Positions 1 to 5,836 are shown, counted from the stretch's first letter. The stretch: DNA of 6,007 nucleotides from an uncultured Anaerotruncus sp. (GCA_910586875.1 CAJUJI010000161.1:1-6007), one strand, 5' to 3'. The notes: a model not told the origin generated them from the sequence alone. Program-made: numbers and translations.

Positions 1-923
1 TCCGGGTCTTTTTCTTCCAGACGTTCAAACATGAGGTCAACCGGGTTCTGGAAGTCCTCGTCGTCCTCGCGGGCTTCCGACGCATTTATCATTTCAAGCA
101 GCGTCGTGAAGTTCTTCTCGTCCTCCGGGGCTTCATACCAGATATAGCCGATTAGCGCGGTGTAGTAGAGCTTTTCCGCTTTCACCCAGAAATCCTCGCC
201 GGATTTTTCCCCGTCGCCTTTGGTGTTGGCGATAATGGTATTGACTAACTTCAAAATGTCCTTTTCGCTCCGCAGATAGGCAAAGGGATTGTATTTCATG
301 GATTTTTTGAAGTTAATCGTATTTAGCACTTTGATACGGTATTTGTACCGCTGTAACATTTTCCCGGTTTCCAAAATCAGTGTTCCTTTCGGGTCAGTGA
401 CGATATACGACGTTGGAAAATCCTTTGACGTACATTGCATGAGCGACGGTTTCACAAAGAACCGGGTCTTGCCGCTGCCGGAACCGCCGATTACAAGGAT
501 ATTTTTGTTTCTTGCGTATTTCGGCTGCTTCGGGCGGCTGTTCATGGTGAGCCGTTCCGTCTGCGTAAGCGGGATATTGTTCTCAAATACCGGGTCGGTG
601 TACGGCTTTATGTCGTCAGCCCCGCCCCAACGCGCCGAACCGTATTCTGTCCCGCGGCGGTATTTCTTCGCGTTCTTGCCTTTGGTGTAGATAATCAGCC
701 GGACAATGACCGCCCCCGCAATGCCTAAAGCTAAGTCTACCGGGTGGAAGCTCGGCGCGATACTGGAAAAGGCGGCGGTAAAACCGTCCCCAAGATGTAG
801 CAGCTTTGCGCTCGCGTCCGCGCCGGGGGATAGACGGACAGCCGCGCCCATTTTATCAAAGAGCCAGACAAAGAGCAGATACGGGAGATTTAGGATAAGC
901 AGCTTCTTGATTTCCGGCTTCAT
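1..923 (-). CDS. virD4: VirD4/TraG-family type IV coupling protein, N-terminal half (cut by window edge)
   Basis: This is the coupling ATPase of a conjugative type IV secretion system. In this family it sits in the inner membrane and passes the relaxase-DNA complex to the mating channel. The window holds 307 codons, with the start ATG at 923-921 and the 3' half beyond base 1. Seen in the translation: two hydrophobic stretches (about residues 8-24 and 61-79) that fit the usual two-helix membrane anchor, the family signature YGSARWG (94-100), a Walker A motif GGSGSGKT (146-153; bases 465-488), and a YIVTDPKG segment (173-180) typical of the VirD4/TraG nucleotide-binding domain. Walker B would lie off the edge. 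The start is supported by a GGGAGG ribosome site about 8 bases upstream and by overlap with the original pcfB stop (CTATGA), which implies translational coupling. It is the last visible gene of the repA-DUF5348-pcfB operon. The family assignment is secure; the subfamily (Tn1549-like ICE) is inferred from gene order. Confidence 0.93.
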   Translation of the reverse strand, partial: MKPEIKKLLILNLPYLLFVWLFDKMGAAVRLSPGADASAKLLHLGDGFTAAFSSIAPSFHPVDLALGIAGAVIVRLIIYTKGKNAKKYRRGTEYGSARWGGADDIKPYTDPVFENNIPLTQTERLTMNSRPKQPKYARNKNILVIGGSGSGKTRFFVKPSLMQCTSKDFPTSYIVTDPKGTLILETGKMLQRYKYRIKVLNTINFKKSMKYNPFAYLRSEKDILKLVNTIIANTKGDGEKSGEDFWVKAEKLYYTALIGYIWYEAPEDEKNFTTLLEMINASEAREDDEDFQNPVDLMFERLEEKDP

Positions 924-1395
924 AGCGATACCTCCCTGTCCTTGTTCTTGACCTTTGCCCGTTCCGCGTTCTTGCCCTGTGCGGCTTCTTTGAGCGTAGA
1001 GAGCAGCTTTCGGATAGAGGGCTTTTCTCCTGTGTCAGCTTCTTTGCGGAAAACTCCTTAAAGGCTGCGGTTAGCACGTCCGCGTCCCGCCCCTTGAAAA
1101 AAACCAAATAGCGGGGCGGGCTTTCCGTTGCGTCCTTTTTCAGCGCAAAGTCGATACCGTACTTTTTCGCCGTACTCTCAAAGGCTTTGATATTGCCCTC
1201 GGTAATCCCAATGTTGGAAACGCCCGCGTTCTGCTTCATAAGCTGCTTTAAGCTCTGCTTGCCCTGTGGCGGTTTTGCAAGCTGCTTTTTGCCCTTTGAC
1301 AGTATGGCTTTCATTGCCTTTTGGAGCGTCTGGGCGGTCAGCTTCCCGGTCTTGATGTAAAGGGCTATGGTCTTTTCGTTTACTTCGTCCTGCAA
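856..1395 (-). CDS. pcfB: PcfB-family (DUF3801) conjugation protein, apparently frameshifted near its C-terminus
   Basis: PcfB-like proteins (DUF3801) are encoded directly before VirD4-type coupling proteins in Gram-positive conjugative elements and are thought to assist substrate delivery. Translation begins at TTG (1395-1393), chosen because GGAGG lies 10 bases upstream (1406-1410) and the family start MQ-EVN-KTIAL follows. The core (residues 1-124) matches the family, including KQLMKQNAGVSNI (50-62) and PPRYLVFFKGRDAD (93-106). After K124 the frame as written gives an atypical Ser/Arg-rich tail and stops at 856, inside virD4. Adding one A to the four-A run (T run at 1023-1026 on the plus strand) restores a lysine-rich tail beginning KKPSIRKLL and ending REVSL at a TGA at 922-920, overlapping the virD4 ATG. 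The restored protein would have 158 residues, a normal family length. I therefore read it as a one-base deletion (real mutation or homopolymer sequencing error); the gene's original end is 920. Confidence 0.88.
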   Translation of the reverse strand: MQDEVNEKTIALYIKTGKLTAQTLQKAMKAILSKGKKQLAKPPQGKQSLKQLMKQNAGVSNIGITEGNIKAFESTAKKYGIDFALKKDATESPPRYLVFFKGRDADVLTAAFKEFSAKKLTQEKSPLSESCSLRSKKPHRARTRNGQRSRTRTGRYRYEAGNQEAAYPKSPVSALCLAL

Positions 1396-1436
1396 TTTGT
1401 CGCGTCCTCCTTTCGCGTTTCTTTACGGGGCGGCGG

Positions 1437-1658
1437 TCAGATACGCACCCGCAGCCCGTTCAAATCCTCGGCTCTGATACCCACAAGATACCAGTTGTCG
1501 CCGTACTCAATCCGGGTCGGCTTCCACTTGCCCCGCACGAATACGTCAAAGCACTCGCCGCAATGCAAGCCCCCGTAGTAGCTGTTTAAGTCAAAGCGGA
1601 TGTCGTAACGGTCGGTGCGCTCGTCAAATACCAATGCTCCTGTCATTTTCTGTGCCAT
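1437..1658 (-). CDS. DUF5348 domain small protein of ICE replication/transfer operon
   Basis: This is a 73-residue protein of the DUF5348 type, found as a small accessory gene between the replication initiator and pcfB in clostridial ICEs. Its function is unknown. The start is ATG at 1658-1656, preceded by AAAAGGAGG with good spacing; the longer upstream reading to 1706 has no ribosome site and would overlap repA. Visible features are a compact, aromatic-rich, probably beta-strand fold: FDERTDRYDIRF near the start, a glycine/cysteine segment YYGGLHCGECFDVF (27-40), then GKWKPTRIEYGDNWYLVG (43-60). The two cysteines (33 and 36) are spaced CxxC, but no second pair exists, so a complete zinc site is not evident. 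It lies 23 bp after the repA stop and 41 bp before pcfB, so it is almost certainly co-transcribed with both. No signal peptide or membrane segment is visible. The family call rests on recognition of the motif order and context. Confidence 0.85.
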   Translation of the reverse strand: MAQKMTGALVFDERTDRYDIRFDLNSYYGGLHCGECFDVFVRGKWKPTRIEYGDNWYLVGIRAEDLNGLRVRI

Positions 1659-1681
1659 AATAAAATCCTCCTTTTGTTGTT

Positions 1682-2665
1682 TTACAGGCTTTCGCCCGGT
1701 TTGCATGAATAATAGTCCGGGTCGCCGTACTGCGGCTTCTTCGGTGACAGTGCGCCGCTTGCCATGTCATGGGCGACAAGGGAAGTGTAATAATTGCCGA
1801 TAGTGGACGGGGCGTTGAAAAGGGCTGCTTTCAGATATTGCTTGATGTTGCGGATTTTCGTTGTGTTCTCCCGCATACAGTCAAGCACAAAGCGGATATG
1901 CTCGCCGTCCAGTTTCATAAACTTAGATTTCACAAGCTCTGCCGGGTAGTCGTCCCCCGCAATCCGCACCCGCTTCCTTGCGGTGCATACGGTTTCAAGC
2001 ATGAGGTCTACAATCTCGTCAAGCCTGTCACTGTCAAACTTCATGTCCTGTTTGAGAATGTGGTAGTCGATATTGTCCTTGATGATTTCCCGGTATATCT
2101 CTACCGCGCTCTGTGCTGCCGCTTCCGTTCCTTTCCGTTCCGGCGGCGTAGCCGCTTCCCCGCAAGGTGAGGGGTTAGGGGAAAGGATAGGAATGGAATG
2201 GGTACTTGATAAATCTGTATTTGATTTTTCTTTTTTTGGTAAGTCAGTTCTTTGTATATCTTTATTTAATTGCGTTGGATTTTCCAACGTAGGTTTTTCC
2301 AATGTTGGTTTTTCCTGCGTTGGATTATCCAATGTTGGATTTTCCAATGTAGGTAAATCCGGCGTAGGCGGCTGCGGCTGCTCGAATATCACATAGTCCG
2401 CGCCCCGCAAGCGTCCTTTCTCGTCGCGCTCCCTTGACCGGACGATATACCCGGCGCGTTCAAGCTCCTTAATGGCTTCGCGGATAGCGTCTATCTTCTC
2501 CCGGTTGATAAGGGATAAGCCTTTCAAGGTGTAGTCCCAATCTTCGGGGAGTGACAGCATTTGCGACAACAGCCCCTTTGCCTTTAGGGAAAGCTCCTTG
2601 TTGCGTAGGTGGTGGTTGCTCATTACGGTGTAGCCCTTGTTCCGTTCCACTCTGAAAACTGCCAT
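1682..2665 (-). CDS. repA: Replication initiator-like protein, winged-helix N-terminus and DUF6017 C-terminus
   Basis: This 327-residue protein resembles the RepA-like initiators of clostridial ICEs, which are believed to bind the element's origin and allow replication of the excised circle. Residues 1-95 (FRVERNKGYTVMSNHHLRN, then KAKGLLSQMLSLPEDWDYTLKGL, then IREAIKELERAGYIVR) form the winged-helix DNA-binding region found at the start of RepA_N/phage replication proteins. Residues 100-134 are a proline-threonine linker of five-residue repeats (PTLEN, PTLDN, PTQEK). Residues about 190-315 match DUF6017, including LDEIVDLMLETVC, GDDYPAELVKSKF and MRENTTKIRNIKQYL. The start ATG at 2665 follows AAGGAG (plus-strand 2675-2680) by a suitable distance; another ATG at 2672 is in a different frame. 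It heads the operon with DUF5348, pcfB and virD4. Its leader contains a terminator-shaped hairpin and an inverted repeat. The domain call is firm; the initiator role is from family knowledge, and the gene symbol is by analogy. Confidence 0.9.
   Translation of the reverse strand: MAVFRVERNKGYTVMSNHHLRNKELSLKAKGLLSQMLSLPEDWDYTLKGLSLINREKIDAIREAIKELERAGYIVRSRERDEKGRLRGADYVIFEQPQPPTPDLPTLENPTLDNPTQEKPTLEKPTLENPTQLNKDIQRTDLPKKEKSNTDLSSTHSIPILSPNPSPCGEAATPPERKGTEAAAQSAVEIYREIIKDNIDYHILKQDMKFDSDRLDEIVDLMLETVCTARKRVRIAGDDYPAELVKSKFMKLDGEHIRFVLDCMRENTTKIRNIKQYLKAALFNAPSTIGNYYTSLVAHDMASGALSPKKPQYGDPDYYSCKPGESL
2274..2368 (-). repeat. 15-bp tandem repeat inside repA (six units plus a partial)
   Basis: Six 15-base units start at 2274, 2289, 2304, 2319, 2334 and 2349, and a partial unit (gtagg) closes at 2368. 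The commonest form is GTTGGATTTTCCAAT; the most divergent unit is GTAGGTAAATCCGGC. Because 15 is a multiple of three, the array encodes a five-residue repeat (PTLEN-like) joining the two RepA domains. Several units also contain the small inverted repeat TTGGA-N3-TCCAA, which the protein code does not require. Repeats in the middle of an initiator gene serve as the replication origin in some RepA_N plasmids, so an iteron role is possible, but this is inference. Confidence 0.9.
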
Positions 2666-2689
2666 AGTTCATAGCTCCTTTGCTTTGGA

Positions 2690-2807
2690 TTTGTTACGCA
2701 GTAGAAGCGCGGTTTCGGGGGATAAGGTATAAATCCCTTTCCGCGCCAGATACGCGCCCGGAAAACCGCTTGTAGCAAGGCTTTTTCTGCCCCTACTGCG
2801 TAACAAA
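2690..2807. repeat. 15-bp perfect inverted repeat in the repA leader
   Basis: TTTGTTACGCAGTAG at 2690-2704 is repeated as its exact reverse complement at 2793-2807. Inside it, AAGCGCGGTTT (2705-2715) partly pairs with AAAACCGCTT (2762-2771), so a longer bulged stem can form. It lies 25 bp upstream of the repA start and between repA and the terminator-like hairpin. It could be a binding site, part of an origin, or an antiterminator arm of the repA leader RNA. The repeat is certain; the role is not. Confidence 0.8.
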
Positions 2808-2814
2808 GGGCATG

Positions 2815-2864
2815 AAAAAAGCGGCGTTCCTGTTCTCCCATGTAGAGAGTAAGAAACGCCGCTT
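2815..2864 (-). terminator. Rho-independent terminator-like hairpin upstream of repA (possible attenuator)
   Basis: Read on the minus strand, AAGCGGCGTTTCT (plus 2852-2864) pairs with AGGAACGCCGCTT (plus 2819-2831) over 13 positions with one G-T wobble. A further inner TCTC/GAGA pairing is possible in the loop, and six T residues follow the stem directly (plus 2815-2820). This is the classic intrinsic terminator form. It ends about 150 bp before the repA start codon and points towards repA, so it either ends an upstream minus-strand transcript or acts as a leader attenuator for the rep-transfer operon. Attenuation of rep genes is well known in Gram-positive plasmids; here it is inferred. Confidence 0.65.
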
Positions 2865-2899
2865 CTGCGTCGTATTCAGTTTTTAGTACAATACCCTGC

Positions 2900-4807
2900 T
2901 TGTCCGTCGCTCGAAAAACCTTGATTTTCCAGTGTTTTCAAAAGTATCGTTATCTAACGTCAGCTTTCGACCGGCCGGCGTGGAAACGGCTGGTGGCCGA
3001 CATCGAGGCTGGGAAAGTGGCTCTGGTACTCACAAAGGACATGAGCAGAATCGGCAGAGATTACCTCCAGACAGGATTTTATACGGAGGTTCTCTTTCGC
3101 AAATTCGGGGTGCGCTTCATCGCCATCGGCAACAGCATCGACAGCGCCGACCCCAGTTCCAGCGAGTTCGCTCCTTTTGTTAACATTATGAGCGAATGGT
3201 ATCTGCGGGACCTGAGCCGCAAGCAGCGAACCGCTATCTGGGTCAAGGGCGAGTCCGGCAAGCCCACCACCAACTGTGCCATCTATGGCTACAAGAAAGA
3301 CCCCAACGACAAATACCACTGGCTGATTGACGAGGAAGCAGCGGCGGTTGTGCGACGCATCTTCCAGCTTACTATCGAGGGCCACGGGCCGTATGAAATC
3401 GCCACAATGCTCTGCGAGGAGAAGGTCGAGACGCCTGCCGCTTATTTCGCCAGACATGGGCGTGGCGTCTGGAAAAGCAGAGAGGACATTCCCCGGCCTT
3501 ATAGCTGGAACGGCTTTGCCGTCGGGCAGATACTCTCCAAGCCGGAGTATATGGGGCATACGGTCAACTTCCGCACTCACAAGGAGTCCTACAAGGACAA
3601 ACGGGCCGTAGTCCACTCGCCGGAGGACTGGCTGATTTTTGAAAACACCCACGAGGCCATCGTGGACAAGGAGACCTGGGAGTTGGCCCAGAAACTGAGA
3701 AAGACGCCCCGCCGCCACGACACCATCGGCGAGGCCAATCCCCTGACCGGGCTTCTCTACTGCGCCGACTGCGGCGCGAAGCTGTATAATCACCGCTCAC
3801 GGGGAACCGCCGCCAAGCCCTATTCATCAGACTGGTTCGACTGCTCCACTTACACGCTGGCCCGTCAGTCCCATGACACGGCCTGCGGCAATCATCACAT
3901 CTCCACCAAGGCCCTGCGGACGCTGATCCTGGAGACAATCCGCTCCGCCAGCGCCTATGCCATCTCCAATGAGGCCGATTTTATCCGGAAGGTCCGGGCG
4001 GCATCCGAAGTCCGGCAGGCACAGGCGGCGAAAGAACTGAAACGCAAGCTGAACAAGGACAAGCGGTGGTGTGAGGAACTGGACACCATCATCAAGAAGC
4101 TGTACGAATCCTACGCGGTTGGGCGTATTGGCGAAGACCGCTTCGACACCCTCCTTGCCGGGTACGAGCAGGAGCAAACGGTGCTCCGTCAATCCGTCAT
4201 GGAGGCGGAAGCGGCGCTGGACAGCTTCGAGCAGGACACCGCCAATGTGGAACGGTTCCTCGCCCTGGCGAAAAAGTACACGGACTTTTCGGAACTGACC
4301 ACGCCGATGATAAATGAATTCATCGAAAAAATCATCGTTCATGCCCCAGAAAAGATTGACGGCGACAGGACGCAGCAAGTGGACATCTATCTGAAGTTTA
4401 TCGGGCGGTTCGACCTTCCCGCCCCGGAGTTGACGCCGGAGGAAGAAAAGCGGCAGGCTGCCTTGCACAGGCATCGGGTCAAGAGCCGGGAACGCTATCA
4501 GAAGATCAAGGCCGGCGAACACATTGTCGGTCAGCCGTTCAAGCTGGTCTGCAAATGCTGTGGGGAAGAATTTGAATCCACGCGGTCGAACACTCTGTTC
4601 TGCGGCCCGAACTGCCGGGCGAAATTCTACCGCCAGGAGACGGCGGCGAGCAGGAGCCGCGAATGTGTCTGCGGGAGCTGCGGGAAAGCGTTCACCACGA
4701 CCAGAAGCGATGTAAAATACTGCTGTGAGGCTTGCCAGAGGAAAGCGCACAGCAAGATGCGGTATCGGCAGAAGCGGGTCGAGGATCAGGAAGCGGAAAC
4801 CGTATAA
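2900..4807 (+). pseudogene. Large serine recombinase (Tn4451 TnpX/TndX type) lacking its catalytic N-terminus
   Basis: Large serine recombinases excise and insert mobile elements through a serine-DNA intermediate. Numbering from a possible TTG at 2900 (635 residues), clear homology begins only at F23 (FDRPAWKRLVADIEAGKV, base 2966). The first 60-70 residues of an intact resolvase domain, with the YxRxS catalytic serine, are missing, and residues 1-22 resemble nothing in the family. No ribosome site precedes the TTG. What remains is in order: the rest of the resolvase domain with KDMSRIGRD (46-54, two active-site arginines), the recombinase domain (about 115-265), a zinc ribbon (C288, C291, C315, C329), a coiled coil (about 360-455), a DUF4368-like segment (about 465-505), and two tail fingers, C551-C554-C568-C572 and C591-C594-C608-C612. 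The reading frame is otherwise intact, so the 5' loss looks recent, or the join is an assembly chimera. It should be catalytically dead, though it may still bind DNA. The next gene starts 64 bp later. Confidence 0.88.
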
Positions 4808-4871
4808 TGCGGGATGGGGCGGGTCAAATCCTTTTGGCCTGCCCTGTCCTATGGAAGGGAGGGAAAATCCC

Positions 4872-5240
4872 ATGTGGAACTGCGATTGGGAATACGAAAA
4901 TCAGGAAACGCTGAAACAGTGGTATGAAGAAAAAATCGCTGGTATAAGACCAAATTCCATTGTACGGAAAATCATCTGTAAGGGCTGTGGACGGGATTTC
5001 TACACATTGATTGAAACCAAGAAATATTGCTATTATGGCCTGTGCGGGAACCGGGGTTATCAGAAAGATTTGAAACAGCGACGATTGGAAAAACGGCAGA
5101 ATCGAGTCTGCAAAGGCTGCGGAAAAGTCTTCACCCCCAAGCGGTCGGATGCAGTCTACTGCTGCAACGCCTGCCGCCAGCGGGCGTATCGCCAGAGCGT
5201 TACGGATAAGGCAAGTGTCCAAATTGAACACTTGCTCTAA
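4872..5240 (+). CDS. Small protein with two CxxC-x13-C zinc-finger-like motifs, related to the recombinase tail
   Basis: I do not recognise a named family for this 122-residue protein. It has an acidic, tryptophan-rich start (MWNCDWEYENQE) and two likely zinc-binding motifs: C36-C39-C53-C58 and C80-C83-C97-C101, joined by a strongly basic segment (KDLKQRRLEKRQNR, 65-78). The second finger ends CCNACRQRAYRQS, very like CCEACQRKAHSK at the end of the upstream recombinase, and the C-x2-C-x13-C-x3-C spacing is identical, so the two share a module. DNA or nucleoprotein binding is the natural guess, perhaps as a partner or directionality factor of the recombinase, but that is inference. The start ATG at 4872 follows AAGGGAGGG; an in-frame ATG at 4851 lacks such a site. 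The gene follows the recombinase closely and is probably co-transcribed with it. Its last 42 bases lie within the first of two 49-bp palindromes, so the C-terminal residues are probably shaped by that DNA element. Confidence 0.82.
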   Translation: MWNCDWEYENQETLKQWYEEKIAGIRPNSIVRKIICKGCGRDFYTLIETKKYCYYGLCGNRGYQKDLKQRRLEKRQNRVCKGCGKVFTPKRSDAVYCCNACRQRAYRQSVTDKASVQIEHLL

Positions 5241-5247
5241 CCGTAAC
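5199..5247. repeat. 49-bp palindromic unit 1
   Basis: The unit runs from GTTACGG (5199-5205) to CCGTAAC (5241-5247), perfect inverted ends. The centre is at 5223, flanked by CAAGTGTCCAA and TTGAACACTTG. Numbering the unit 1-49, positions 13-20 pair perfectly with 30-37; the mismatches are 21/29, 11/39 and 8/42. It overlaps the last codons and stop of the zinc-finger gene. Its partner copy is at 5263-5311. Confidence 0.88.
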
Positions 5248-5262
5248 AAAAAGCCGAAAAGT

Positions 5263-5311
5263 GTTACGGATGCTGGTGGTGGTCAATTTGAACACTACCA
5301 CTAACCGTAAC
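5263..5311. repeat. 49-bp palindromic unit 2, same ends and centre, different arms
   Basis: This copy is also exactly 49 bases, with the same GTTACGG/CCGTAAC ends and the same central CAA-N-TTGAACAC at the same offset. The arms differ: positions 12-18 are TGGTGGT, pairing with ACTACCA at 32-38 with one G-T, where unit 1 has GGCAAGT pairing with ACTTGCT. Pairing is therefore kept while sequence changes, which points to selection on the fold or on dyad symmetry. It lies 15 bp after unit 1, between the zinc-finger gene and the terminator. Confidence 0.88.
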
Positions 5312-5328
5312 GGAAATACGGAATATGC

Positions 5329-5369
5329 GCCGGACACGGGAATTTGTCTCCTGTGTCCGGCACCTTTTT
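5329..5369 (+). terminator. Rho-independent terminator after the recombinase/zinc-finger genes
   Basis: GCCGGACACGGG (5329-5340) pairs with CCTGTGTCCGGC (5350-5361) over 12 positions with one G-T wobble and a 9-base loop, followed by ACC and five T residues (5365-5369). It would end the recombinase-zinc-finger transcript and separate it from mobC. The T tract is short, and the structure could also act as a leader hairpin for mobC. Confidence 0.75.
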
Positions 5370-5445
5370 GAAAATCTGATTTGTGATACGATGCCGAAAA
5401 TCAAAAACGGTTGATCTTATTTGCGATGGGAGGAACCAAAACGCA

Positions 5446-5778
5446 ATGAGTAAACGGACAGAAGAATTGAAAATCCGCATCTCGCCGGAGGACAAGGAGC
5501 GGATAAAACTCAAAATGGAGGACGCTGGCGTTCTGAACATGAGCGCCTATGTCCGCAAGATGGCGCTGGACGGAATCTGCATCAGGCTGGATTTGCAGGA
5601 TGTGCGCCAGCTTGTTTCTATGCTCCAGCGATGCACGAATAATCTGAACCAATACGCTAAACGGGCGAACGAAACCGGGAGCATCTATGCGGCGGACATT
5701 GAGGATTTGCAGAACCGTCTGGACGAGATTTGGGAACTATCCAGGCAGTCCCTCGCCAGTCTTGCCGCTATCCGATGA
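5446..5778 (+). CDS. mobC: MobC-like relaxosome accessory protein
   Basis: This 110-residue protein has the architecture of MobC/MbeC-type mobilization proteins, small DNA-binding partners that help a relaxase open the oriT of plasmids and mobilizable elements. The N-terminal half has the ribbon-helix-helix-like pattern: a short strand (ELKIRISPEDKERIK, 7-21), then a helix and GVLNMSAYVRKMALDG (28-43), the usual MobC signature around N-MS-YVRK. The C-terminal half (VRQLVSMLQRCTNNLNQYAKRANETG, then a helix to residue 108) carries the conserved helix with N65, N66 and N68 common in this family. The start ATG at 5446 is preceded by GGGAGGA at 5428-5434; an in-frame GTG at 5383 lacks a ribosome site. 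It is followed by a hairpin-rich non-coding stretch that looks like an oriT, and in this arrangement the relaxase gene normally lies just downstream, here outside the window. Confidence 0.88.
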   Translation: MSKRTEELKIRISPEDKERIKLKMEDAGVLNMSAYVRKMALDGICIRLDLQDVRQLVSMLQRCTNNLNQYAKRANETGSIYAADIEDLQNRLDEIWELSRQSLASLAAIR

Positions 5779-5836
5779 TGGTGGTGAGAATTGGGATTGC
5801 CGCTTTTTCACTTTGCAGGGGATCGCAGTCTCCGTC

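Larger units (their letters stand above)
2666..2965. other. Gene-poor divergent region containing the repA leader and the recombinase junction
   Basis: This 300-base stretch separates the minus-strand repA operon from the plus-strand recombinase. From left to right it contains the repA ribosome site (2675-2680), the 15-bp inverted repeat and the terminator-like hairpin. After about 2865 there is an AT-richer stretch to 2965 in which I recognise no gene, clean promoter or attachment site. Homology to the serine recombinase begins abruptly at 2966. A minus-strand frame is open from 2937 to 2623, but its only ATG (2841) lacks a ribosome site and lies in the hairpin loop, so I do not call it a gene. 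Confidence 0.6.

Noticed and set aside
289..690. 133-residue plus-strand frame over virD4
   Set aside because: It overlaps the Walker A region of virD4 on the opposite strand and shows no family likeness.
1019..1029. Programmed ribosomal frameshift in pcfB
   Set aside because: A backward slip on AAA would have to re-pair with GAA, there is no proper slippery heptamer, and I see no clear stimulatory structure. A deletion is simpler.
2073..2396. 107-residue plus-strand frame with repeated GFSNV units
   Set aside because: The repeats are the antisense reading of the repA 15-bp array, not a separate repeat protein.
2960..3793. 277-residue minus-strand frame opposite the recombinase
   Set aside because: It is antisense to clear recombinase domains, has no recognisable motif or ribosome site, and is the expected shadow of a GC-rich gene.
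3827..4873. 348-residue minus-strand frame opposite the recombinase 3' half
   Set aside because: The plus strand here encodes the zinc ribbon, coiled coil and tail fingers. The antisense product has a low-complexity, unrecognisable sequence.
5199..5311. Integron attC sites
   Set aside because: Conserved ends with variable folded centres recall attC, but GTTACGG/CCGTAAC do not fit GTTRRRY/RYYYAAC and are in the opposite arrangement, and no integron integrase or cassette array is present.
5199..5311. CRISPR array
   Set aside because: There are only two units, each internally palindromic over 49 bases with a 15-bp gap, unlike CRISPR repeats and spacers, and no cas gene is present.
5368..5392. 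Promoter for mobC (TTGAAA and an extended -10 TGATACGAT)
   Set aside because: The spacing between the boxes is only 13 bases and the -35 overlaps the terminator T tract, so I cannot support it as a promoter.
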